NCBI RefSeq assembly: GCF_014861485.1
Contig: NZ_JACZHT010000004.1
Location: forward strand, 186,001 to 250,000
DNA: 64,000 nt
Direction: 5' to 3'
From: Phaeovibrio sulfidiphilus
Lineage (GTDB): Bacteria; Pseudomonadota; Alphaproteobacteria; Rhodospirillales; Rhodospirillaceae
Both the position numbers and the translations under genes were made by a program. Under the pieces are notes generated by a model. It saw only the letters and a list, made by a program, of their open reading frames with translations, searched no databases and had not been told where the DNA came from. Positions within the stretch are counted from its first letter, which is position 1, and each line of letters begins with the position of its first letter. Shown here piece by piece: positions 51,029 through 60,231 of the stretch.

Positions 51029-51230
51029 CGTATTCAGACACCCTTGACCACCAGCTTGACGACAGAGGCGGTAGGATTGACCGTTCTCCGGCAAACTTCA
51101 AGGCTTCCATGAGTGTGCCGTAGGTGAGGTGTTCTATCTCTCCCTCTTCTGTTTCCAGCACAAATACCAGAGAGCAGGCCCCCGGCTCACCTTCATGTTC
51201 GATCACTCCGACCAGACGGGCGATGGACAA
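51012..51230 (-). CDS. Small hypothetical protein
   Basis: 72 residues, ATG 51230 after GGAAGAG. An acidic beta-rich start (LVGVIEHEGEPGACSLVFVLETEEGEIEHL) and a short helix. First gene of the leftward four-gene operon (overlaps the next by 17 bp). No family recognised. Confidence 0.6.
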   Translation of the reverse strand: MSIARLVGVIEHEGEPGACSLVFVLETEEGEIEHLTYGTLMEALKFAGERSILPPLSSSWWSRVSEYDGCSL

Positions 51231-51261
51231 CTCTTCCTCGTGGCGTGATGTGGTGTTTTTT

Positions 51262-51744
51262 TCATCGGGTTATCTCCTGTCTGGCTTCGGGGCACCAGTG
51301 GCGCTTGCGGGTCTGCCAGGCAGATCGGCCGGGCTCCCAGGGCAGGGCGAGCCCCTCCGCCAGAAGGGTCTCCGCGACGTTTTTTCCGTCGATCATCAGA
51401 TCAATCAGGGGGCGGCCGTACTTGCCCTCCCGGCCGGACCAGACGATCTCGATATGCCCGGCCCGGCGCACCAGGGAGATGAGCCGCCGCTGTGCTGCCT
51501 GGCCCTGAAGGCGTTCCCGGGCGCAGCGCGCGCCTTTGATCTCGGGCGTGTCAATCGACAGGGTCCGCAGGCGCCGGCCGTCCAGGGAGATGGTGTCGCC
51601 ATCGATGACCCAGATCCGGTCTCGGGAGACCTCGACGCGCACGGGCTCGGAGGCCGGAGCCGAAGCCCGCGACGGGCTTGCGGACAGGGCTCCACAAAGG
51701 ATGGAGACGGCCAGCAGGCAGGCACGTGAGGCAGGGTGCTTCAT
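51262..51744 (-). CDS. Thermonuclease-family (SNase-like) secreted nuclease
   Basis: 160 residues. Signal peptide 1-27 (ends PSRASA), then a staphylococcal-nuclease fold with VIDGDTISLDGRRLRTLSIDTPEIKGARCARER, in which IDGDT and the Asp/Glu after it hold calcium, and GREGKYGRPLIDL, corresponding to the catalytic Arg loop. Such genes are common on conjugative and mobilisable elements. Likely periplasmic DNA/RNA hydrolysis; exact role on the element unknown. Confidence 0.88.
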   Translation of the reverse strand: MKHPASRACLLAVSILCGALSASPSRASAPASEPVRVEVSRDRIWVIDGDTISLDGRRLRTLSIDTPEIKGARCARERLQGQAAQRRLISLVRRAGHIEIVWSGREGKYGRPLIDLMIDGKNVAETLLAEGLALPWEPGRSAWQTRKRHWCPEARQEITR

Positions 51745-51835
51745 GACAGGATCCTTTTCGTCCGGTGTGCCCCGTGCTGGCGGGGCGGTCGCAGGGCGCC
51801 GCCCGGGCCAGCGACCCGGACGGCGGTGGAGGGTG

Positions 51836-52060
51836 TCAGAGCGTCATGCCCAGTTCATTCGTGCGGCCCGGAGCGCGGTGCCGGTCCGGCGCGTTCTCCC
51901 GGGCCTTCCGAAGGGCCTTTTCCGGCTTGAGCTCACGAGTTCCCGTTGCCGTCCGGCTTTGCTCCTGGGGCGCATGGGCCTGGGCGCGGGCGTCCTCCCG
52001 GGCCTGCTCCACCAGCTGGCGGATCCAGTGCGCGGCCTTGGGGCCCATGGCGCGGGTCAT
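51836..52060 (-). CDS. Small helical protein downstream of the primase remnant
   Basis: 74 residues, highly charged and helical (WIRQLVEQAREDARAQA, Lys/Arg/Glu-rich). ATG overlaps the stop of the primase remnant by 4 bp, so it was co-translated with the intact primase ancestrally. Function unknown. Confidence 0.5.
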   Translation of the reverse strand: MTRAMGPKAAHWIRQLVEQAREDARAQAHAPQEQSRTATGTRELKPEKALRKARENAPDRHRAPGRTNELGMTL

Positions 52061-52545
52061 GTCATGTCATTGAAATCCGTCATGCCGGCGGCCTTCTGGG
52101 CCTCATTCAGAGGCGGAACGATCACACTCCCGCCAACGGCCCGGGCGGCTTCGGTGGCCCTCTCAACGCCCACGTTGGTATCCGGCGTGTGGTCGTTGTC
52201 GGCGGCCAGCACGATGTCTGCCTCCGGCAGAACCCAGCGCACGGTCTCGGCCACGGCTTTCAGGTTGCCCGCGTCAAAGGCGCAAATGCACGGGGAGCCC
52301 GTGTTTTCGTGCAGGCTGGCGGCCGTGGCGTACCCCTCCGCGATGATGATTGAGGAAACCGGGCGTTCGCCAAGGTCTTCCAGGGAGGTGGCGCCGCCGG
52401 GGGTGTCCAGAAGGTGAAAAAGTCCGGCCTTGCGTCCGCCCGTCAGGAAGCGCTTGGATCCGGTCTCGTTAATGCGCTGAACGTTCCACAGGCGGCCGGT
52501 CTCGTCGCGCAAGGGCGTGAAGTTATTTTGAGACGGGCCCCGTCC
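52057..52545 (-). pseudogene. Truncated plasmid primase/Toprim protein (C-terminal part)
   Basis: The last 155 or so residues of a TraC-like plasmid primase. FTPLRDETGRLWNVQRI and FLTGGRKAGLFHLL lead into a Toprim-like core with IIIAEGYATAASL (catalytic Glu), CAFDAGNL and IVLAADNDHTPDTN (metal-binding Asp pair), ending TDFNDMT. No primase catalytic or zinc domain precedes it; the frame stays open upstream but loses family similarity near 52540. A 5'-truncated relic at the right edge of the island. Confidence 0.75.
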
Positions 52546-52935
52546 GTCCGGGGTGGCGGGGGGCTCAGCTATGGTCAGCTTCCGCGCCCGGTTCCCGGCG
52601 ATCCGAATCACCCGTGACGTTGTCAAACCGGATGTCGAGAGTGTCCGCCTCGAAACAGCCCATGTTCGGCCACGTCCGGATCCACCGGAGCAACCAGACC
52701 GGCCGAATACAGGCGGTCCGTCCGTCTGTGTCGAGTCGTCCCGGTGCGACTGTCCGGCCGGGCCTTCGGCCGCATTCCGGTCCACGGAACCAGCGAGGAA
52801 AAGGCCCCCTCCATCATGGGGTTCCCGTGGAACGGGCTTTTCAGTCTTGAAGCACTGGCCCTCACGCCCCATGTTCGGTAGTAATGGCTCGCCGGCAGAA
52901 GCCTGCATTCCCGCATCGTGTTCCGGAGACCCCTC
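52546..52935. other. 390-bp region at the right edge of the island
   Basis: GC-rich again, no gene recognised; the open frame antisense to it continues from the primase remnant but without similarity. The island/chromosome junction is probably in here. I could not identify an att repeat shared with the 37116-37327 side. Confidence 0.4.
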
Positions 52936-53367
52936 ATGTACAGACTTAGCCTGCCGTTTCAGCCCCCTTCGTCTGACGAAAGCCCGGTCTCGGGGGAGGG
53001 CGCGACGGCTCCGGCCACCGACAGTTCTGGAAAAGAGCTTTTCGAGCTGGTCTCCCTGCGTGTTTTGCAGATCAACGGCTGCCCCTGTTTCGAGGAAATG
53101 TACGCCGCCGCCTTGCGCTCGGGGGGGATCCCGGCCGCAAAGCTGGACGGTCTGTCGGGCTGGCGCACGAGCGCCCTTTTCAGTGAGCGCGAGCGCGCCG
53201 CGTTGCAGTGGGCCGAGTCCCGGATCGAGGCGGCCGGGCCCCTGTCCTCGGATCGGGAGTGCGATCCCGTCCGGGCCCTTTTCAGCGATGATGAGATTTC
53301 CGACCTGGGCTTCACCATTGCGCTGATGAGCACCTTCAATCGCCTGGCCATCGGCATGCGCAAGTAG
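52936..53367 (+). CDS. AhpD/CMD-family paralogue with altered active-site motif
   Basis: 143 residues, the same length as the AhpD-like protein at 36684-37115 and clearly homologous (LVSLRVLQINGC, SGWRTSALFSERERAALQWAES, STFNRLAIGMRK). The active-site motif is changed from NGCAFCLEMH to NGCPCFEEMY: CxxC becomes CxC and the His becomes Tyr. It may have lost peroxidase activity or use another chemistry. GGAGA precedes the ATG. Confidence 0.8.
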   Translation: MYRLSLPFQPPSSDESPVSGEGATAPATDSSGKELFELVSLRVLQINGCPCFEEMYAAALRSGGIPAAKLDGLSGWRTSALFSERERAALQWAESRIEAAGPLSSDRECDPVRALFSDDEISDLGFTIALMSTFNRLAIGMRK

Positions 53368-53530
53368 GGGGCACGGCTTCCCCGCCCGCAGCCGGTCCCG
53401 CTGTTCGGACACCCCCTCACGGGCGGGCCTGTCCGGGGATTTGGCCGGGGATCTGGCCGACGTGGGCCACACCTTCAAAACCCTCAGGATACTGTTCAGG
53501 ATACCCGGTTCGCGGTAGGCCCGGCCGGGG

Positions 53531-56500
53531 TCAGGCCACCGGGGCCGCTGTCTCCCGTCGGCGGGCAGAGGCATTGTCCGTCCCGTCGTCCTCCGGAAGA
53601 TCCTCCCCCGCCAGACGCTCCGCCTCTTTCAGATCCACCGAGACCAGCGAGGACACGCCCCGCTCCACCATGGTGACGCCGTAAAGCCGGTCCATGCGGG
53701 CCATGGTCATGCGGTGGTGGGTGACCACAAGGAACCGGGTCCGGGTGATCTCGGTGAGTTCCTGGAGCATGGTGCACAGGCGGTCCACGTTGGCGTCGTC
53801 CAGGGGGGCGTCCACCTCGTCCAGCACGCAGATGGGCGCGGGGTTGGTCAGGAACACCGCAAACAGCAGCGCAAGGGCTGTCAGGGCCTGTTCCCCGCCG
53901 GACAGCAGGGACAGGCTCTGGAGCCGCTTGCCCGGAGGGCTGGCCATGATCTCCAGGCCGGCTTCCAGGGGGTCGCTGTCCTCCACCAGGGTCAGGTGGG
54001 CCTTGCCGCCGCCGAACAGGCGGGCAAACAGGCGCTGGAAGTGCTCGTCCACCCTGGCGAACGAGTCCAGAAGGCGGGCCCGGCCTTCCTTGTTCAGTTC
54101 GGAAATGGCCTGGCGCAGGCGGGCGATGGCCTCCACCAGGTCGGTGCGCTCGTGGTCCAGGGTGTCCACCTGGGAGGTCAGCTCCCCGGCCTCCTGGTCC
54201 GCGCAGAGGTTCACCGGGCCGAGGGCATCGCGTTCCCGCCCCAGGGACAGGAGCTCACGCTCCGCCACCTCGAGGGCCGGCAGGTCCGCATCCGGGGGCA
54301 GGTCCGTCTTGCGGACCAGCTCCTCGGGGGAGCACTGCCGTTTCTCGGCAATCTGGCGGGCCGCCTCCTGGCAGGCGCTCCGGCCCTGCTCGACAGCGGA
54401 TTCCGCGCGGATCAGCGCCTCCCGGGCCCTGGCCTCGGTCTTCTGGGCCTCTTTCAGCGCCAGCCCCGCCTCCCGGAGCAGGGTTTCCGCCCGGGCAAGC
54501 TCATCGTCCAGGCTTTTGCGCTCGGCCTCCAGGGCGGCGATATCGTCCTGAAGGGTGGCTTTCCGCTCGGCCAGCACATCGGGCTGACCGTCCAGGGTCG
54601 CGAGCGTCGTGCGGGCCTGCTGCTGGCGGGTTTCAAAGTCGGTGGCCTGCCGGGTGGCCTGATCGTGACGCTCCTGCCACGAGGCCCGCTCTCCCGCCAG
54701 CCCCGACAGGCGCCGGCGGCGCCCGTGGTCCGCCTGCCGGGCGCGGTCCAGCTCGCTTTGCACCGAACGCTGGGTCTCTCGCAGCGCGTCCAGGGCGGCC
54801 TTGCGGGCGGTCTGCTCGGTCACGAGCGCGGTGTCATCCCCGCGGGCGGCCAGGGCCTGTTCCAGGCGGGCGCACTCGGCCTCGGCCGGGGCCAGGTCCG
54901 CCGCCAGGTGGGCCAGGGTGTCCTCCAGGCTGTTCAGGCGCGCCCCGGCTTCGGAGGCCCGGCGCTCCAGCGACGCGGCCCGGTCCCGGGCCTGCTGGCA
55001 CTCCCGGTCCGCCTGCCGCAGGGCCTCGCGGCAGGTGCGTTCCCGGGCGGTTGCGGTCTCCAGCCGGGCGGCGGCCTCCCGGGCGCTGGCGGCAAGGGCA
55101 TCGCGCTCCTGGCGGGCGCTGTCGAGCCGCGTCTCCAGGGCCTCAAGCCGGTTGCGGGTTTCCAGCCGCGCGGCGGCGGCCCGGGCGCTGTCGCGCGCTC
55201 CCGGGCGGCGGACCAGGCCGTCCCAGCGCCACAGGCCCCCCTCCGGATCCACAAGCTGCTGCCCCGGCATCAGGTGCCACTGGCGGGCGGCGGCGTCTTC
55301 CGCGCTGTCGGCGATCCCGGTGGCGCCCAGGATCCGGGACAGGGCCGCGGGGGCGTCCACCTGTCCGGCCAGGGGGCGGGTTCCCTCCGGAAGCGCCGGG
55401 AGTGCGGGCGAGCGGGTCTTTCCGTCGGCTCCGTCACCGCTACTGTCACCGCTCCCCTTACTGGCACTGTCACTCTCGTCCCCACCGTCGCTCCCGCCCG
55501 CGGGCGCGCCTGATCCGTCCAGGTCGCGCCAGCACACCGCGGCGCCGTCGGTCAGCGAGGCGTGAAGATCATCCCCCAGGGCCCCGGCCAGAGCCTTTTC
55601 CACACCGGCGACGGGGCGGAGCTGGTCCACAAGGGGCGGCGCATCGGCGGTGCCGCGGGTCTGTGCGGGGCGCAGCAGGGCCTGAAGGCCCCGGGCCTCG
55701 GCGTCCAGCTGGCCGAACGTGCTCTCGGCGTCCTGAAGGGCGCTGCGGGCCTGCGCTTCAGTGGTGCGCGCGGTCCCAAGAGCGCTTTCCGCCTCTTCAA
55801 GGGCCGAGCGGGCGGCATCGGCGGCCGCGTCGGCCTGCGCGGTCGCCTGGCGGGCGGCCTCCAGGTCGGCCGTGGGGACGGTGGCGGCCTCCAGGGTGTC
55901 GCGCTCGCGCCGGGCGTCCCCGAGCCGGGAGCGCAGGCGCTCCGCCTGGCTGCGGGCCTGGGCCAGAAGACGCTTCTCCGCGTCGTCCCGGGCCCGATGC
56001 TCGGCCAGGGCGCGGGTGGCGGCGCTCAGGTGCTCTTCCAGGGTGGCGGCGTCCCGGGTGAGCTCGCCCAGGCGCTGTTCCAGACGGGGCACCGTGTCCC
56101 GGGACTCGTCCAGGGCGGCGCGGAGCCTTTGCTCCTCTGCGTCCAGGTCGGCCAGGGCCTTGCGGGCATCCGCCAGCCGCTCCCTTTCGCGTCGGGCGTC
56201 GTTTTCGGCCTGGGCCAGGCGGGAGAGGTTCTCACGGCGGCTTTGCTGGATGGCCCGGTCCTCGGCCTCCAGCTGTTCCCGCGCGAGGGAGAGGCGCTGG
56301 ATGCGCGCCGAGAGCTCGCCGTGGGCGACCCGCAGGGGCGGGAAGGTCTCGGACAGCTCGTTCTGGCGGTGCCCCGCGGCGGTGGCGGCGGCGCTGGCGG
56401 TGGCGGCCTCGCGCTCCCGCTCGGCGTAGACCCGCCGTGCGGTGTCCAGGGCCTGCAGCCCCTCCACCCAGCGCAGGCGCAGGACAATGGATTCGGTTTC

Positions 56501-57181
56501 GTGCAGTTTTTCCGACAGGGTCCGGTAGCGGGCCGCCTGCCGCGCCTGGCGGGCCAGGCTGTTGAGCTGGTTGCGCAGGGTGCCAACCACGTCATCCAGA
56601 CGCTCCAGGTTGGCCTCGGCGGCGGCAAGGCGGGACTGGGCCTCCTGGCGCCGGGTGTGGAGACCGGCGATCCCCGCGGCTTCCTCCAGCAGGGCCCGGC
56701 GCTGGATGGGCTTCGCGCCGATGAGGGCGGCCACCCGGCCCTGTGAGACAATGGCCGCCGAGCGGGCGCCCGAGGACATGTCGGCAAACAGAAGCTGCAC
56801 GTCCCGGGCGCGGACCTCCTTGCCGTTGACCCGGTAGACCGAGCCCTCGCCCCGGCGGATGCGCCGCGTGACTTCCAGTTCCTCGGCGGTGTTGAACAGG
56901 GGCGGGGCGGTGTGCTCCCGGTTGTCCAGAAGCAAGGTGACCTCGGCCAGGTTCCGGGCGGGGCGGGCGCTGGTCCCGCCGAAAATCACGTCATCCATCT
57001 CGCCGCCGCGCAGCTGGCGGGCGGAGGTCTCGCCCATGACCCAGCGCAGGGCCTCGACCACGTTGGACTTGCCGCACCCGTTCGGGCCGACAATACCCGT
57101 CAGTCCGTCGCTGATCTGGAGATCAGCTGCCTCGACGAAGGACTTGAAGCCCACAAGCCGGAGACGGACGACGTGAAGCAT
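53531..57181 (-). CDS. smc: Chromosome segregation ATPase SMC
   Basis: Condensin-type ATPase of 1216 residues. The N-terminal head begins LRLVGFKSFVE with Walker A GPNGCGKSNVVEALRWVMGE, followed by long coiled coils and a hinge at about 520-680. The C-terminal head has the signature LLSGGEQALTALALLFA and Walker B ICVLDEVDAPLD. A Gly/Ser/Asp-rich low-complexity insert occupies about residues 558-594 in the hinge. It compacts and segregates the chromosome. Ends the core block next to the island; 9 bp from the DsbA-like gene. Confidence 0.96.
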   Translation of the reverse strand: MLHVVRLRLVGFKSFVEAADLQISDGLTGIVGPNGCGKSNVVEALRWVMGETSARQLRGGEMDDVIFGGTSARPARNLAEVTLLLDNREHTAPPLFNTAEELEVTRRIRRGEGSVYRVNGKEVRARDVQLLFADMSSGARSAAIVSQGRVAALIGAKPIQRRALLEEAAGIAGLHTRRQEAQSRLAAAEANLERLDDVVGTLRNQLNSLARQARQAARYRTLSEKLHETESIVLRLRWVEGLQALDTARRVYAEREREAATASAAATAAGHRQNELSETFPPLRVAHGELSARIQRLSLAREQLEAEDRAIQQSRRENLSRLAQAENDARRERERLADARKALADLDAEEQRLRAALDESRDTVPRLEQRLGELTRDAATLEEHLSAATRALAEHRARDDAEKRLLAQARSQAERLRSRLGDARRERDTLEAATVPTADLEAARQATAQADAAADAARSALEEAESALGTARTTEAQARSALQDAESTFGQLDAEARGLQALLRPAQTRGTADAPPLVDQLRPVAGVEKALAGALGDDLHASLTDGAAVCWRDLDGSGAPAGGSDGGDESDSASKGSGDSSGDGADGKTRSPALPALPEGTRPLAGQVDAPAALSRILGATGIADSAEDAAARQWHLMPGQQLVDPEGGLWRWDGLVRRPGARDSARAAAARLETRNRLEALETRLDSARQERDALAASAREAAARLETATARERTCREALRQADRECQQARDRAASLERRASEAGARLNSLEDTLAHLAADLAPAEAECARLEQALAARGDDTALVTEQTARKAALDALRETQRSVQSELDRARQADHGRRRRLSGLAGERASWQERHDQATRQATDFETRQQQARTTLATLDGQPDVLAERKATLQDDIAALEAERKSLDDELARAETLLREAGLALKEAQKTEARAREALIRAESAVEQGRSACQEAARQIAEKRQCSPEELVRKTDLPPDADLPALEVAERELLSLGRERDALGPVNLCADQEAGELTSQVDTLDHERTDLVEAIARLRQAISELNKEGRARLLDSFARVDEHFQRLFARLFGGGKAHLTLVEDSDPLEAGLEIMASPPGKRLQSLSLLSGGEQALTALALLFAVFLTNPAPICVLDEVDAPLDDANVDRLCTMLQELTEITRTRFLVVTHHRMTMARMDRLYGVTMVERGVSSLVSVDLKEAERLAGEDLPEDDGTDNASARRRETAAPVA

Positions 57182-57190
57182 GGGCCCCCG

Positions 57191-57826
57191 CTATTTTTTC
57201 TTCAGCAGCGGGTCCAGAGCCTTCTTGAACTTGTCGAAGCTCTGGAAGCCGATGAGCGGCTTGTCGATGCCGGAGATCACGAAGCTGGGCGTGGAGTTGA
57301 TGCCAAGGCGGGTGGCCTCCTGCTCTCCGGCGCGGATGGAGTCCAGGACCGCGGGGTTGCCGACGCACGCGTCCACGGCCTCGGGGCTCATGCCCGCAAG
57401 GGCCACCAGACCCTTCAGGGCGCCCAGGGGATTTGTCGCGCCGTACCAGGTGGCAGCGTTTTCCATCAGGGAGTTGCGCAGGGCGTAGTCCATGTCCGCC
57501 GGAGCGCAGCGCAGGACCATGGCGCCGACCATCGCCCAGGGGTTGCCCAGGGAGTGGTCCCGGAACACCCAGCGCACCAGGCCGGTGTCGATGTACGCCT
57601 TGCGGATTTCCGGCAGGACGTCCTTGTGGAAGGTGGCGCAGTGGTTGCACAGGATGGAGGAGTACTCGACCACCGTGACGGGCGCGTCCGCCCGTCCGAT
57701 CACATGCTCGGGGAACTTCGCGCTGTCGGCGGCCGAGGGCGCCTCCGCCCGGGCGGGGCCGGACAGAAGTCCGAACCCAACCGCGGACAGGACGCACAGA
57801 ATGAGAAGCGAAAGACGAATTTTCAC
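57191..57826 (-). CDS. DsbA-family thiol oxidoreductase
   Basis: Periplasmic thioredoxin-fold protein, 211 residues from GTG 57826 (GGAGA 7 bases upstream). Signal peptide ends SGPARA. The active site is C60-N-H-C63 in YSSILCNHCATFH, and a cis-Pro region is visible as INSTPSFVI. The DsbA/Com1-like group forms or shuffles disulphide bonds in exported proteins. A DsbA-type gene just upstream of smc is a common alphaproteobacterial pairing. Confidence 0.9.
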   Translation of the reverse strand: MKIRLSLLILCVLSAVGFGLLSGPARAEAPSAADSAKFPEHVIGRADAPVTVVEYSSILCNHCATFHKDVLPEIRKAYIDTGLVRWVFRDHSLGNPWAMVGAMVLRCAPADMDYALRNSLMENAATWYGATNPLGALKGLVALAGMSPEAVDACVGNPAVLDSIRAGEQEATRLGINSTPSFVISGIDKPLIGFQSFDKFKKALDPLLKKK

Positions 57827-57902
57827 GGTTACGTCTCCGGAACAGGTACGGTACTGGGGTACTGGATACTGGAAAATGGGGGATTCGGGAAGGGGGGACG
57901 GA

Positions 57903-59045
57903 TCAGGAACCCGATCCGTCCGGAGTGTGGGAGGCGGCGGCTCCGGCCGGGTCGATGTCCGCAGGCCGGGTGTGGGGGCGCCCCACCGTGGCCGGAACAA
58001 ACGTGCCCCCGTTCTTTTCGGACACCGCGCGCTCGAAGAACGACAGGTAGGCCTGGACGATCTTCTCCTCGGTGTACGAGGCCTGGAACGTGTTCCAGCC
58101 GCCGGTGGCGATTTTCTCCAGGAGGGCCGGGTCCGCGAGGACACGGCGGATTTCCGCGGTCAGGGCGGGGGCGTCGTCCACCGGGACAAGCAGGCCGTTT
58201 TCCCCGTGGGTGATCAGGGCCGACGGGCCCTGGGCGCGGGTGGAGATCAGCGCCTGCCCGTGGGACCAGGCCTCCAGCATCACGTTGCCCAGGGGCTCGT
58301 GGCGGGAGGGGAACACCACCAGGTTCGCTGCCGCATAAAGGGCCGCCGTGTCGTCACGCCAGCCCAGGAAGCGGATCCGGGGCTTGATGCCCAGCTCGAA
58401 GGCCAGTTGTTCCAGGGCCTGGCGCTCGGGGCCTTCCCCGGCCAGCCACAGGTAGACCTCCGGAACCCGGGCGATGGCCTTCAGCAGGACGTCAAAGCCC
58501 TTGTTCTCGTGCAGGCGCCCCAGCGAGAAGATCACGGGGACATGCTCGGGGGTGTAGAGGCTCTTGCGCGCGACCGGAGGCATGCGGGTCTGCGGGGCGA
58601 AGTTCGGAAGGTGGACCGCCCGATCCGCCGGGAACCCGCTGTTGATCATGTGGGTGCGGATGGCGTCCGTGTTGCAGATCACATAGTCACAGTTCTGGTA
58701 GTAGCGCGGGTCGTAGAATCCCCCCAGGCGCCCGCACAGGGCGTAGCTTCCGGGCGGGGTGAAGCGGGTGGCGCGGTTCATCCAGGTCAGGGCCAGATGG
58801 GGCTTGAAGCGCGCGATTTCCTTGCGCAGCCGGATGGGGGTCTGGAAGTCCAGCCGCCCGCCGAAGGGCAGGGTGACCGGGGCCAGACCGGCGTCCACGA
58901 GCCGGCGGATCCGCTCGGGTGCCGGGCGGGTCACGATGTGCTGTTGAAGCCCGGCCCGGTGCAGGGCGATGCAAAGACGCTCGAAAAACAGTTCCGCGCC
59001 ACCGTGTTCGGCTCCGGCCATGACTTGAAGGACGCGCATGCTCAT
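57903..59045 (-). CDS. Glycosyltransferase family 4-like protein
   Basis: GT-B glycosyltransferase of 380 residues. The N-terminal domain opens with GAEHGGAELFFERL. The C-terminal nucleotide-sugar domain has IFSLGRLHENKGFDVLLKAI, LAGEGPERQALE, and the E-x7-E element in PSRHEPLGNVMLEAWSHGQA. ATG 59045 follows GGAG. It likely adds a sugar to a lipopolysaccharide or capsule. Forms a pair with the next glycosyltransferase-like gene upstream. Confidence 0.9.
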   Translation of the reverse strand: MSMRVLQVMAGAEHGGAELFFERLCIALHRAGLQQHIVTRPAPERIRRLVDAGLAPVTLPFGGRLDFQTPIRLRKEIARFKPHLALTWMNRATRFTPPGSYALCGRLGGFYDPRYYQNCDYVICNTDAIRTHMINSGFPADRAVHLPNFAPQTRMPPVARKSLYTPEHVPVIFSLGRLHENKGFDVLLKAIARVPEVYLWLAGEGPERQALEQLAFELGIKPRIRFLGWRDDTAALYAAANLVVFPSRHEPLGNVMLEAWSHGQALISTRAQGPSALITHGENGLLVPVDDAPALTAEIRRVLADPALLEKIATGGWNTFQASYTEEKIVQAYLSFFERAVSEKNGGTFVPATVGRPHTRPADIDPAGAAASHTPDGSGS

Positions 59046-59155
59046 CGGGTGCTCCAGAGAGTTTGTAGACAAACCGGAGGGAGAGTAGCCCAATCCGGTC
59101 CAGGTTGTCGTGAAGAAAAATCAAGGTTTCCGGCACGAGGTCCGGTTGTGCCGGT

Positions 59156-60208
59156 CTAGGCCAGGGCCTCGAACAGCTCGGCCACCTGATCCCAGCGGGG
59201 GTACTTCCGGGAAACCCGGGTTCCCTCGTGGAGGGAGCGCCAGAAGCTGTCCTCTTTCAGGATCGCAACGCCCACGTTGCACAGGGCGTCGAAGTCGGGC
59301 ACCAGCATGCCGGTCTCGCCGTTGGTCAGGCGCTCGCCCGCCGCGCCCCGGGTGAGGGCAACGCCCGGAACGCCGCAGGCCTGGGTTTCGGCCAGGCTCC
59401 AGCAGACCAGATCCCTGGGGTGCCCCGGGTACAGGTGCACCCGCGCGTCCCGGAAGGCCTCGGCCATGCGGGTGGCGGGGCGGGGCTCCTTGACCGAGAC
59501 CCCCGCATCCCCCAGCTCCAGCACTTTTTCCGCGAGGGTGGCAATCTCGGCGTCCACGCTCGCGCCGTGAAGGGCGCCGTGCAGGAGGGCCGAGTAGATG
59601 TGCAGGCGGGCCTCCGGAAGCTCCCGGTGAACTTGGGTGCGCCACAGGTCCAGAAGCGGGGCCAGGCCCTGGGACGGGTGGGTGGTGGTGATGGCCACCG
59701 GCGGGGGCGCGTCCTCGGAGCTGGAGCGCGGATGAAACGCCAGGTCCACGCCCGGGGCAATCACCGTCACGTCCTCGAGGGGGCAGGCATAGCGGGCCAC
59801 CTCTCCCGGAAGCACGACCCGGGGGCGGTAGCGGTCCAGGGCCTCCCGGCAGGGGGGCGCGTTCAGATAGCCGCCCGGCCCAAGGGCATACAGAACCCGG
59901 GTGCCCGCCTCCCGCACCACCCCCAGAAGCTGCGGGTTGCGAAAGGCGATGACCAGGCGGGCCTGCTCCACCAGGGGCGCGGCGCCGGTGCGCGGACCGC
60001 CCTCGGCCCAGTCCTCTGCCAGGGGCTCCCAGCGGACGCCCCGGGTCGTGACCGCAAGCGGTGTCCGCGTGAGGGCCACAACCGTGCAGCCCCTCAGCGC
60101 CATGGCCTCGGCGAGACAGACGAAGGCCCGCGCGGCCCCGTCAAGGGCCCGCGTCCGCATGGTGTTGGAATCGATTGCGAGGGTCTCGTCGACCAGAACG
60201 ACCGTCAT
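59156..60208 (-). CDS. Glycosyltransferase-like protein
   Basis: 350-residue GT-B-type protein. N-terminal half VVLVDETLAIDSNTMRTRAL; C-terminal domain with APGVDLAFHPR, VHLYPGHPRDLVCWSLAETQACGVPGVAL and NGETGMLVPD, the usual donor-binding and E-x7-E-like regions of GT4 members. ATG 60208 after AGGTG. The sugar and acceptor are unknown; probably cell-surface polysaccharide synthesis along with 57903-59045. Confidence 0.85.
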   Translation of the reverse strand: MTVVLVDETLAIDSNTMRTRALDGAARAFVCLAEAMALRGCTVVALTRTPLAVTTRGVRWEPLAEDWAEGGPRTGAAPLVEQARLVIAFRNPQLLGVVREAGTRVLYALGPGGYLNAPPCREALDRYRPRVVLPGEVARYACPLEDVTVIAPGVDLAFHPRSSSEDAPPPVAITTTHPSQGLAPLLDLWRTQVHRELPEARLHIYSALLHGALHGASVDAEIATLAEKVLELGDAGVSVKEPRPATRMAEAFRDARVHLYPGHPRDLVCWSLAETQACGVPGVALTRGAAGERLTNGETGMLVPDFDALCNVGVAILKEDSFWRSLHEGTRVSRKYPRWDQVAELFEALA

Positions 60209-60231
60209 GGGCGCACCTGTTTCCAAAAGCC

